Assembly (NCBI GenBank): GCA_001899145.1
Contig: MKVF01000016.1
Location: forward strand, 62,001 to 126,000
Origin: Flavobacteriia bacterium 40-80
GTDB taxonomy: Bacteria > Bacteroidota > Bacteroidia > Flavobacteriales_D > Crocinitomicaceae
Length of the DNA: 64,000 nt
Reading direction: 5' to 3'
Position 1 is the first letter of the stretch, and every line of letters begins with the position of its first letter. Below, one piece after another: positions 27,289 to 35,280 of this stretch. The position numbers and the translations under genes were made by a program. A model generated the notes under the pieces. That model saw only the letters and a list, made by a program, of their open reading frames with translations. It ran no database searches and was not told where the DNA came from.

Positions 27289-27762
27289 ATGCGTACTCGT
27301 CTTCACAAAACCCAGTCAGATAATACAAGCTCTAACCAGAGCCTGATTCGTCGTAAGGTGATGCCAAAGTTTACTGAAAACAAGTCAGTAGAGTTGGATG
27401 TTGAAAAAAGTAAATCCTCTGCAGCATTTTTTGGAGGAGAGGTAACCAATTCAACAAATACATCATGGTTGATTAGTGGAGGAAGTAATTCTGACGAAAA
27501 GGATTTCAACTGGCTGCCGTCTCATACCAATAGCGATAATATGGAATGGGTACAAAATCAATTGGATGGAGATGTGGATGCAGTTTGGCCGGCGGGAAAG
27601 AGCTTGAATGGATTAACATCCGGAGTGTTTAAGATACGGGATCACAGGAATGCCAATATTGACAAAAAAGATGGAAAATATGTTATCTCTGATTACAGCT
27701 TTTATTTTTCTGATGGAAAACTTCCATCAGGATGGAAATTACCCCCAAAATACCAACCGTGA
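27289..27762 (+). CDS. small leader-bearing candidate eCIS cargo
   Basis: A 157-residue protein whose first ~27 residues closely match the start of the 1531-residue effector at 28134: both begin MR, then RLHK, SDNTSSNQSL and RRKVMPK, with only a few differences. The similarity is also strong in the DNA, so the leader was duplicated recently. Beyond residue 30 nothing is shared: there is no DUF4157 domain, and residues about 45-157 form a Trp/Asn/Asp-rich globular region of unknown family. I infer that the leader marks proteins for loading into the particle and the rest is a cargo domain. Its stop overlaps the start of the membrane protein gene that follows. Confidence 0.7.
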   Translation: MRTRLHKTQSDNTSSNQSLIRRKVMPKFTENKSVELDVEKSKSSAAFFGGEVTNSTNTSWLISGGSNSDEKDFNWLPSHTNSDNMEWVQNQLDGDVDAVWPAGKSLNGLTSGVFKIRDHRNANIDKKDGKYVISDYSFYFSDGKLPSGWKLPPKYQP

Positions 27763-28097
27763 TGAGTAACAGGATTAAATTACAAAGGGCAGCGATCATT
27801 TTATTTGCATTCATTCTGGTGTGCTTTTATAGCTATGCAGCATTGATTTATTGTATATTCGGAAAAGAAGCATTTTTAAAAGATCCGAAAGAACTTGTAA
27901 AACCATTTTCATTTTTTAGTGAACTGATTTCATTTTTGTGGTTTTATATATCCTATGCACTTGTTCTTTTCTTTATTATTTCATTGTTTTTCAGGAGTAG
28001 CAGATCTGATATCATCAGAATGGGGATTCTGTTTTGTCTTTTTTTAATATTGAATTATACAGATCCGTTTGGAATAATAAACTGGATTCTGGATTGA
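27762..28097 (+). CDS. three-TM membrane protein, possible immunity to the upstream cargo
   Basis: A 111-residue membrane protein with three predicted transmembrane helices (about residues 9-30, 47-72 and 78-100). I choose the ATG at 27762, which overlaps the stop of the upstream gene (TGATG) and gives MSNRIKLQR before the first helix; an in-frame ATG at 27732 would add 10 residues inside the upstream gene. The overlap implies coupled translation. Small multi-TM proteins directly after a toxin are often immunity proteins against membrane- or cell-wall-acting toxins, so this could protect against the 157-residue protein. No sequence family supports this; it is a context inference. Confidence 0.6.
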   Translation: MSNRIKLQRAAIILFAFILVCFYSYAALIYCIFGKEAFLKDPKELVKPFSFFSELISFLWFYISYALVLFFIISLFFRSSRSDIIRMGILFCLFLILNYTDPFGIINWILD

Positions 28098-28133
28098 AAA
28101 AATTAATGTGTAATTGTTGTAACTATTTAATCT

Positions 28134-31100
28134 ATGCGTGCACGTCTTCACAAACCCAAATCGGATAATACAAGCTCAAATCAGAGCCTGTTTCGCCGTA
28201 AGGTGATGCCAAAGCTCGTTAAAAATAAACCGGGCGATTTGCACGAGCAGGAAGCAGATCGTGCAGCAGATGAAGTTGTAAAAAAATCTTCTTCCGGAAA
28301 TAGTTTGTCACCGGCAGGTACAGGTGTTGTGCAGGCGAAACCTTTATCACAAACACTTACTCCTCGTGTACAACTTAAGGAAGAGGAGGATGTTCAGACA
28401 AAAGAAGATGAAAATGTACAGCTGAAAGAACCTGAAATGTCCAAAGCGGGAATGGCAGATCCGATTGAAGAAGAAGATCCTATTCGTGCACAGGAAATAC
28501 AGACCAAAGAGGAAGAGGGAGTACAACTGAATGAAGACGAAAGTGTTCAGGCGAAAGAAGATGAAAATGTACAATTGAATGAAAGTGAGGATGTACAAGC
28601 CAAAGAAGACGAGAATGTTCGGTTGAATGAATTGGAAGAAGTTCAGGCAAAGGAAGAAGACGTCCAAACCAAAGAGGAAGAGGGAGTACAACTGAATGAA
28701 GACGAAAGTGTTCAGGCGAAAGAAGAAGAAGATGTCCAATTGAATGAGAGTGAGGATATACAAGCCAAAGAAGACGAGAATGTTCAGTTGAATGAATCGG
28801 AAGAAGTTCAGTCAAAAGAAGAAGATGTCCAAACCAAAGAGGAGGAAGGGGTACAGGCGAAAGAATTTGTAGGTTCTTCCGATAATTCTGTTTCGGATAA
28901 TTCACTGCAAAGTACAAAAGGAGGAGGTTCTTCATTGCCTTCTGATACACTTGCGGAGATGAATAGTGGATTTGGAGCTGATTTCAGCGGTGTTAAAATA
29001 CATACAGGAGCGCAGGCAGAGGAAATGAGCGGTTCGTTAGGAGCACAGGCGTTTACACATCAGAACGACATTTATTTCAACTCCAATAAATTTAATCCTT
29101 CCACTACTTCCGGGAAATTCCTGCTGGCACATGAATTAGCACATACCGTTCAACAGGGAGCAACACCGGTAAAAGAGACACAGCAAGAGCCGGAACAATC
29201 AACATCCGGTTCTGCCACTACTGTTACTGAGACGAATAATCCCAAACAAAAAGAACAGTCGGTAGAAGCCATCATAAATGCACCTGCTACTGAAACGGAA
29301 CAAGAAAAAGAGGAAGGTTCTGAAAATGCGGTAAAACCAGCATCCGGACAATCCAAACCGGGAGCAGGAATAAGTGTGGAAAATCCTGTGAAAGCTATAT
29401 CCGCCGGACAAAAATCGAATCTTACCGCTCCTGAAGCGGAAGCATCTGCAGAAGAGGAGGAAGCTGAAGGTGAACAACAGGAAGCAGAAGTAACCGGACC
29501 TGAAAATGATCCGAATTTCCTTGCTGTAACAGAAAACATCGGAGTGGTTGCTGAAGAAGAGCAAGAGCACGATCCTGCCGGAGAACTTTCCGATGAAGCA
29601 CAGGATGCTGCTTTATCTCCTTCTAATGAACGAAAAAGCATTGCTCAGGCCGGTCAGGTAGAGGAAATGGAAGAAGCAGAACCTCAGCCGTTCAGTGCTG
29701 CTGCGTTCAAGGAAAAGCTCATGGCAAAAATTGCAGACATGCAGCTTCCTGAGAATCAGGAAGAGGCAGCTGAGTTTGACAAAAACAACAATATTGATCA
29801 GGTCAATCAATCTGCTGTAGGAGATGTAAATACAGAAAAAAGTGCGGCTGCGGGACCTGTAGAACAGGCAACCGACAAACAACCGGATACGGCAGGTGTC
29901 AAAGAACGAAAAGTGACACCGATGAAGCCTCAACAGCCGGGAGCGAAACCGCAGGGAGTGGGTGCTGCAAACGCAATTCCTCCAAAACGAAGCGATGAGT
30001 CTGTTCAGCAGCCGTTACAGGATGAAACGGCGAAGATGGACCAGAAAATGGCGGAAAACAACGTTACTGATACCCAGCTTGAAAAATCGGAAGAGCCGTC
30101 TTTCCAACAGGCACTGGATAGCAAGAAAGAAGCGAAAACTGATGCGGAAACAGCACCTCAGGGATTCCGCCAGCAGGAAGATACAACGCTTCAGGGAGCT
30201 TCTCAGCAATCCGAAGCGGCAAGTCAGAAGCAACTTGCAGGAATGCACCAGATGCGGGGTTCTGCTTTCCAGAAAGTAACCGGTAATCAGAAAAACACAG
30301 CCAAAAAAGATACTTCCGAGCGTGAAAAAATTGCCAATGATATTAACGGCATTTATGAATCCACGAAAACAGAGGTCAATACGATTCTGGACTCGCTTGA
30401 AGATAAAGTAGGTAAACGTTTTGATTATTTTGCAAAAATTGCCAAGAAAGCATTTGAGGATTATGTGGCAATGAAAATGCTCATTTACAAAGCAAGACGT
30501 TACAGTGGTTTAGCGGGAGCAGCCCGTTGGACAAAAGACTTGTTTATGGGCTTGCCGGATGAGGTAAACCAGTTCTTTGTAGAAGGGAAAGAAGTGTTTG
30601 TGCGGAAGATGGACGAGGGGATTACCAACATCGCTAATCTGGTGGCCAATGAGTTGAACCGTGCGAAAAAACGCATCGAACAAGGACAAAAGGATGTTAC
30701 TGACTATGTGGAAAGTCTTCCGAAAAACTTACGCCATTTAGGGAAAGAGGCAGCGAAAGACATTCAGGATAAATTTGCTGCATTACAGGAAGATGTGAAC
30801 AGCCGTGAGGAATCACTGATTGATACGCTTGCACAATCGTACATGGGTGCGTTAGAAGAAGTAAACGAGCGCATTGAGGAAATGAAAGCCGCTAATAAGG
30901 GACTTGTGGACGCGGCGATGGGTTTTATCAATGGTGTGATAGAAACCATCATGAAGCTCAAGGAGATGATCGTGAACCTGTTTGCAGCTATTCAGAGTGT
31001 GATTGGCGTGATCATGGAAGACCCGATTGGTTTCATGAAAAACCTCTTCGACGGAATCGGAAAAGGAATCGATGCCTTCAAAGCAAATATCCAGCAGCAT

Positions 31101-32729
31101 TTGATGGGCGGATTGATCGAATGGCTTACAGGCTCATTGGGACCAATAGGCATTACCATTCCGGAAGATATTTTCAGCTTGAAAGGAATTTTCAGTCTCG
31201 TGATGCAGGTGCTTGGTCTGAGTTGGGATTACATCCGCCAGAAAGCCGTGCTAATGATGGGCGAACCTGTAGTGAAAGCATTGGAGGGAGGCTTTAATAT
31301 GTTCAAAATCTTTGCTACCAAAGGCATTGAAGGCATCTGGGAGTTCCTGAAAGATTCGTTTACCGACCTGAAAGAAACGGTAATCGAAGCCATCAAAGGA
31401 ATGTTGATCACACAAGTGATTCAAGCTGGAATTAAATGGCTGATGAGCTTATTGATTCCGGGAGCGGGATTCATCAAAGCGATTATGGCAATTAAGGATT
31501 TGATTGTTTTCTTTGTAGAATCTGCCATTATGTTGATTCCTGCTATTACCGAAGCAATCCTTGCGCTGGCAGCAGGTTCTGTTGTTGGGGTAGCGAAAGC
31601 GATAGAGTTTGGATTATCGAAGCTAATTGCTTTAGTTATTAACTTGTTTGCCAAATTAATTGGTTTAGGCGGGTTGAGTAAAAAAGTTATGGCTATCTTT
31701 ACTAAGATTCGCAAGCGAGTGGATAAGGCTGTAATGAAGTTGTTGAACAAGGCGAAGAAGGCAGGTAAAAACCTATTAAGGAAGCTGGGAATTGGAAAAA
31801 ACAAGAAGAAAGAAACAGATAAAGAAATAAAAGAAAGCGGAGGCATAAATCCGGAAAAATTCTCTATGAAGGGAAGTGCCCATGTTGTTAGCGTTGAGAA
31901 CGATGTTATTTATATGGCAAGTAAAAAGGAGACTCTTGCCAGTAAACTCAAGAAAGCGCGAGAAGAAGTGATGAGTAATCCAGATGATCCTAAATGGGGA
32001 GGAAAAGGAGAGTCTATTTTGAAAGCATTGAACGGTATTATGTCTGCTGAAAAGAATACTTCAAGTAAAATTAAAGCTGCCCGAAAAGGAAAAGATAAAA
32101 AAGCACTAAAAAAGGCTCAGGAATCCCTTGGTTTACTTGTTGATAATATTGAAAAATTCGGTACAAAATATGGTTTAAGTGATCTTACGGGTGTTGCTAG
32201 CGTTAAAGGTGATTATGAGGCACAACAAGTTACTGTTGTATTTGAAGTTAGAAAAGAATATCATAAACATGAAGGAGAATACATACGACAGCTCCAAAAT
32301 CAGGAAACGGGAATTAACAAATTGAGTATTGACAAATGGGAAAACAATAGAAAAAAATATTTGAAACAAGGAAGGGATAGTAAATCTTCTGGTTATCAAA
32401 AGAGAACAAGAGAAGAATTAAGAGCAGAAACAGCAGAAAGGTTAATTCAGGAAGAAAAACAAAAAGGTAAGACTTTAAAATATAATGAAGCATTGAAAAT
32501 TGTGGATAGTAAATATGTAGCATTACATGATCCAGATCAGGTAGCGGGTGGCGAAGCAGCAGCAATAACTTCTTTAGGTCGAGGAGATGTAAACTCCTCA
32601 ATCGGATCACAATGGTCTAAAAAAATACATACCGTTGATGCAATGGTGAGAAAAATGTTTAAAAGTTTATCCAAATCTGAACGGCAAAAAGTTAAAATGA
32701 ATGTTAAATTAGAAGGAAAAAAAGTATAA
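28134..32729 (+). CDS. DUF4157 polymorphic eCIS effector with Ntox15-like C-terminal toxin
   Basis: A 1531-residue effector. In order: a leader (1-27) shared with the 27289 protein; a tract of acidic VQ-x-[KN]-E repeats (about 78-245); the DUF4157 domain (about 270-342) with a zinc-metallopeptidase HELAH motif at 333-337; a long low-complexity Glu/Gln/Pro-rich part (to about 720); a helical and hydrophobic region (about 730-1205) conserved in DUF4157 proteins; and a C-terminal domain (about 1235-1531). The last has ALHDPDQVAGGE and NSSIGSQW, matching Ntox15 (Tde1-type), with the HxxD nuclease motif at His1465-Asp1468. Ntox15 proteins of the Tde1 type are DNases. The Tdi1-family gene just downstream supports this. 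No signal peptide. Confidence 0.88.
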   Translation: MRARLHKPKSDNTSSNQSLFRRKVMPKLVKNKPGDLHEQEADRAADEVVKKSSSGNSLSPAGTGVVQAKPLSQTLTPRVQLKEEEDVQTKEDENVQLKEPEMSKAGMADPIEEEDPIRAQEIQTKEEEGVQLNEDESVQAKEDENVQLNESEDVQAKEDENVRLNELEEVQAKEEDVQTKEEEGVQLNEDESVQAKEEEDVQLNESEDIQAKEDENVQLNESEEVQSKEEDVQTKEEEGVQAKEFVGSSDNSVSDNSLQSTKGGGSSLPSDTLAEMNSGFGADFSGVKIHTGAQAEEMSGSLGAQAFTHQNDIYFNSNKFNPSTTSGKFLLAHELAHTVQQGATPVKETQQEPEQSTSGSATTVTETNNPKQKEQSVEAIINAPATETEQEKEEGSENAVKPASGQSKPGAGISVENPVKAISAGQKSNLTAPEAEASAEEEEAEGEQQEAEVTGPENDPNFLAVTENIGVVAEEEQEHDPAGELSDEAQDAALSPSNERKSIAQAGQVEEMEEAEPQPFSAAAFKEKLMAKIADMQLPENQEEAAEFDKNNNIDQVNQSAVGDVNTEKSAAAGPVEQATDKQPDTAGVKERKVTPMKPQQPGAKPQGVGAANAIPPKRSDESVQQPLQDETAKMDQKMAENNVTDTQLEKSEEPSFQQALDSKKEAKTDAETAPQGFRQQEDTTLQGASQQSEAASQKQLAGMHQMRGSAFQKVTGNQKNTAKKDTSEREKIANDINGIYESTKTEVNTILDSLEDKVGKRFDYFAKIAKKAFEDYVAMKMLIYKARRYSGLAGAARWTKDLFMGLPDEVNQFFVEGKEVFVRKMDEGITNIANLVANELNRAKKRIEQGQKDVTDYVESLPKNLRHLGKEAAKDIQDKFAALQEDVNSREESLIDTLAQSYMGALEEVNERIEEMKAANKGLVDAAMGFINGVIETIMKLKEMIVNLFAAIQSVIGVIMEDPIGFMKNLFDGIGKGIDAFKANIQQHLMGGLIEWLTGSLGPIGITIPEDIFSLKGIFSLVMQVLGLSWDYIRQKAVLMMGEPVVKALEGGFNMFKIFATKGIEGIWEFLKDSFTDLKETVIEAIKGMLITQVIQAGIKWLMSLLIPGAGFIKAIMAIKDLIVFFVESAIMLIPAITEAILALAAGSVVGVAKAIEFGLSKLIALVINLFAKLIGLGGLSKKVMAIFTKIRKRVDKAVMKLLNKAKKAGKNLLRKLGIGKNKKKETDKEIKESGGINPEKFSMKGSAHVVSVENDVIYMASKKETLASKLKKAREEVMSNPDDPKWGGKGESILKALNGIMSAEKNTSSKIKAARKGKDKKALKKAQESLGLLVDNIEKFGTKYGLSDLTGVASVKGDYEAQQVTVVFEVRKEYHKHEGEYIRQLQNQETGINKLSIDKWENNRKKYLKQGRDSKSSGYQKRTREELRAETAERLIQEEKQKGKTLKYNEALKIVDSKYVALHDPDQVAGGEAAAITSLGRGDVNSSIGSQWSKKIHTVDAMVRKMFKSLSKSERQKVKMNVKLEGKKV
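28367..28860 (+). repeat. acidic coding repeats inside the effector gene
   Basis: Tandem, imperfect repeats of about 24-30 bases encoding VQ-[LAT]-[KN]-E followed by two or three Glu/Asp residues. Longer blocks are duplicated: the stretch encoding GVQLNEDESVQAKE occurs near 28515 and again near 28685. The high DNA identity between blocks suggests recent slippage or unequal crossing-over. Confidence 0.8.
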
Positions 32730-32734
32730 ATAAG

Positions 32735-33316
32735 ATGGAGCAATATATTTTTAATCAAGGTGAAATTATTGATTATATATCGGTGAGCGATGAAATAATC
32801 ACAAAGTATAGTAAGATATTTCCTGATTCTTTAATTGAAATTTGGAAAAAATATGGCTTTTCCGGTTTGTCTGATGGGCTAATATGGCTGACAAATCCGG
32901 ATGAATATACTGAAATAATTGAAGAATGGAAAAAGGTAAATAATATCATAGAATTACCAGATCAAGATATTTACTTGATTGCAAGAGGTGCATTCGGTAA
33001 TTTACTTTTCTTTGTAAAAAAACATGATGGTGATGCTTACTTTTCAGTATTCGACGTGTTGTACAATGAATATAATATTCCAGTCAAAACTCCTGATTTT
33101 TTTATTGATGTAATATTAGATGATGACTCATTTGTAGAAATGTATTTCCGAAAAGAATTATTTGATTTATGCTTAAATAAGTTCGGAAAATTAAACAAAA
33201 ATGAAGTATATGGATTCAATCCCCTACCTGTTTTAGGAGGAGATGCTTCATTAGAATACGCTGAAAAAATGCCGTTTTGGGAGTATGAAATTCTTTGCGC
33301 TCAAAGCCAAGAGTAA
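32735..33316 (+). CDS. Tdi1-family immunity protein (GAD-like/DUF1851)
   Basis: A 193-residue cytoplasmic protein of the family that includes the T6SS immunity protein Tdi1. Landmarks are PDSLIEIWKKYGFSGLSDGL (about residues 31-50), WLTNPDEY, RGAFGNLLFF (about 89-98), GKLNKNEVYGFNPLPVLGG (about 152-170) and a final EYEILCAQ. In Agrobacterium, Tdi1 neutralises the Ntox15 DNase Tde1. Here the gene starts 5 bases after the effector whose C-terminal domain is Ntox15-like, so the toxin-immunity pairing is preserved inside an eCIS locus. A strong terminator (33451-33480) follows at a distance. Immunity to the neighbouring toxin is inferred from family and position. Confidence 0.87.
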   Translation: MEQYIFNQGEIIDYISVSDEIITKYSKIFPDSLIEIWKKYGFSGLSDGLIWLTNPDEYTEIIEEWKKVNNIIELPDQDIYLIARGAFGNLLFFVKKHDGDAYFSVFDVLYNEYNIPVKTPDFFIDVILDDDSFVEMYFRKELFDLCLNKFGKLNKNEVYGFNPLPVLGGDASLEYAEKMPFWEYEILCAQSQE

Positions 33317-33400
33317 TATCATCAATGTATTGATATGTATAATGTAGGGTAATGTCATCAATGTGTTGATATGGACGAGATAGATTGTTAATTATTTTAA
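33317..33400 (+). repeat. short direct repeats after the immunity gene
   Basis: Two near-copies of TCATCAATGTRTTGATAT (33329-33336 region and 33355-33372) lie just after the immunity stop codon, each containing internal inverted symmetry (TCAAT/ATTGA in the first). A shortened third relative, GTAGGTAATGTGTTGATAT, occurs at 33541-33559 just before the orphan effector fragment. They may be remnants of earlier cassette ends. Confidence 0.4.
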
Positions 33401-33450
33401 AATCAATAAAATGATTTTAAAAATTCAAAGAAATCATAAAGATAAGTAAG

Positions 33451-33479
33451 GGTATTCTTTCCGGAATACCTTTTTTTTT
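33451..33479 (+). terminator. hairpin terminator after immunity gene
   Basis: A 7-bp stem GGTATTC/GAATACC (33451-33457 and 33464-33470) followed by nine T residues, the classic intrinsic terminator shape on the plus strand. It closes the cargo operon. Confidence 0.75.
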
Positions 33480-33585
33480 CTAAAAACGATTTAAAATGCA
33501 AAAAACTTTATGTAGTGTACTCACCGCCAAAGGCAGCACCGTAGGTAATGTGTTGATATAACAACGAATTGTAAAAAACGAAAAA

Positions 33586-33966
33586 GTCATTCAGGCAGGT
33601 ATCAAGTGGCTAATGAGCTTATTGATTCCGGGAGCAGGATTCATCAAAACCATTATGGCAATTAAGGATTTGATTGTTTTCTTTGTAGAATCTGCTATTA
33701 TGTTGATTCCTGCTATTACCGAAGCTATTCTTGCACTAGCTGCGGGAAGTGTAGTTGGTGTAGCAAAAGCGATAGAGTTCGGATTATCAAAATTGATAGC
33801 ATTGGTGATTAATTTGTTTGCGAAATTGATTGGTTTAGGCGGGTTAAGTAAAAAAGTTATGGCTATCTTTACTAAGATTCGCAAGCGAGTGGATAAGGCC
33901 GTGATGAAGCTGTTGAACAAAGCTGGAAGGAAGTTGATGCAGAAGTCGAGGATCGGGAAGAAGAAA
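33586..33966 (+). pseudogene. orphan fragment of a DUF4157 effector mid-region
   Basis: This stretch encodes a near-exact copy of effector residues about 1096-1205 (QAGIKWLMSLLIPGAGF to DKAVMKLLNKA). Over 104 aligned residues only one differs (Ala to Thr in FIKxIMAI), yet about 36 bases differ, nearly all silent. An open frame exists from an ATG at 33613 but begins inside a transmembrane-like segment, lacks leader, DUF4157 and toxin, and lies behind the terminator at 33451. After LLNKA the sequence diverges from the effector. I read it as the stump of a former paralogue or toxin cassette, not a working gene. Confidence 0.8.
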
Positions 33967-34093
33967 GGCAGGTATCAAGTGGTTGATGAGTTTGCTCATT
34001 CCGGGCGCATGATTCATCAAAGCCATTATGACGAATAAAGATTTGATTGTCTGCTTTGTTGAGCCAACTAGCATGATAGCCCCTGCTGCTAAC
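33967..34093 (+). pseudogene. second, frameshifted orphan fragment
   Basis: Directly behind the first fragment a further copy of the same segment starts (GGCAGGTATCAAGTGG at 33967, matching 33595 onwards). It is clearly recognisable for about 125 bases but carries many changes and is read out of frame by the upstream open frame, which stops at 34038. It therefore represents an older, decayed member of a tandem cassette series. Confidence 0.7.
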
Positions 34094-34167
34094 GAATTAA
34101 TTATTGCATGGACAGTAATCCCTATTTCTAACATGTATATTAAAGACAGTAGTTTAATTAAATCCAC

Positions 34168-35280
34168 TTACCTTCTATCCCAAAAAGCAGAACCTTTCCA
34201 GCGTTGTTCCATGTAATAGAAGTGATAGTGATGCTCTCTATAACGCTGCCAAATATTATGAGCGCTTTTATAAAAGGCATCATAAAATGTATTCGTTCTT
34301 TCAATATCTGGAATATTTATAAAATCAGCTGCGATAATTAGCTTAGATGCCTGCGCTGCTGTTACCATCGCTTTATATATTCCCTGAGAAGAAAGAGGAT
34401 CAAAGCTCATCGCAGCATCCCCGATAGCAATCCAGTTTCTCTCTCCTATATTATTCAGCTTACTTGTGTTCGCAGCTCTAATTCCTAAGTATTGATATTC
34501 GTTAAACTCTTTGATTTCTAATTTGTTTTGTATAGCTTTTTTTGAAAGAAGGAGCTGCTTTATAAAAACCGGATCTTGAATAGCTTTTTTGTCAACCAGA
34601 TCAGCATCTGTGTAATAAGATATCAACATTGCATTTTTCTTACCTGGTAACGGGCAGCTGTACCACCAACCGTTTTCATCAGAAATAATAGTAGAGAGAC
34701 ACTGTTCCTTAAATCTTTCTACGGATGCGCTGATACATATCAGTTCATCTTTTCTTATCCGGTGAAGATGAAGCTTTTTTCTTAAGATATTTGCTCTGCC
34801 CGAAGCATCAATAATAAATTTTGCAGTAACCCGCTCCTCATTTCCGTATTGATCTGAAAAGCCTATTTTCCACTGAGATGATTCATTTTTTACGGTGATC
34901 AGTGTACCTTCCTGAAAGCGCATAGGAAATGTTCTGGTAATCTGCTGCAATCTTCTGATAAAAACAGGCTTATTAATAGTCCATCCTTCACCGTCAGGAT
35001 TACGAAAAGCATCAGAATAAGCAGGCGTTTCATTCCCCCAATAAGATTTTATTCCGATAGAAGGAATACAGCAGTCTTTTTCCAGATTATTTATCTGATC
35101 TGATATTCCCAATTCCCTGAAAATACGATGGCTTGGTGATACGAGAGATTCTGCCCAGGGCTGACTGTTGCTTTCCGGTTTGTTGAGAACCAGCACAGAA
35201 TATTGGCGGCACAGAAACATTGCAGAAATACAACCTGATATCCCTCCTCCTATAATGAATATATCAACTTCTTTATTCAC
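34168..35280 (-). CDS. lodB: LodB-like FAD flavoprotein, maturase for the LodA-type oxidase
   Basis: A 370-residue FAD-dependent monooxygenase-like protein. It has the N-terminal dinucleotide motif IIGGGISGCISA (about residues 8-19), a second FAD motif GDAAMSFDPLSSQGI (about 290-304), and the ASGRANILRKK stretch (about 160). LodB/GoxB proteins of this kind are required to build the cysteine tryptophylquinone cofactor of the paired oxidase. The gene starts with GTG at 35280, overlapping the oxidase stop by 8 bases, so production of the two is coupled. Distinction from halogenase-like monooxygenases rests on the partner gene. No signal peptide. Confidence 0.85.
   Translation of the reverse strand: MNKEVDIFIIGGGISGCISAMFLCRQYSVLVLNKPESNSQPWAESLVSPSHRIFRELGISDQINNLEKDCCIPSIGIKSYWGNETPAYSDAFRNPDGEGWTINKPVFIRRLQQITRTFPMRFQEGTLITVKNESSQWKIGFSDQYGNEERVTAKFIIDASGRANILRKKLHLHRIRKDELICISASVERFKEQCLSTIISDENGWWYSCPLPGKKNAMLISYYTDADLVDKKAIQDPVFIKQLLLSKKAIQNKLEIKEFNEYQYLGIRAANTSKLNNIGERNWIAIGDAAMSFDPLSSQGIYKAMVTAAQASKLIIAADFINIPDIERTNTFYDAFYKSAHNIWQRYREHHYHFYYMEQRWKGSAFWDRR

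Noticed and set aside
28367-28860. CRISPR array
   Set aside because: The repeats are in frame, encode Glu-rich protein and lack unique spacers between identical repeats.
28347-28950. Long minus-strand open frames inside the effector gene
   Set aside because: They mirror the acidic repeats of the real gene, giving Phe/Leu/Ile/Tyr-rich low-complexity translations without motifs.
33613-34038. Working 141-aa gene
   Set aside because: It begins inside a hydrophobic segment of the effector, lacks leader and toxin, follows a terminator and runs into a frameshifted copy.
33591-34167. Minus-strand genes opposite the orphan fragments
   Set aside because: They are antisense shadows of the fragment; the same antisense frame appears opposite the effector itself.
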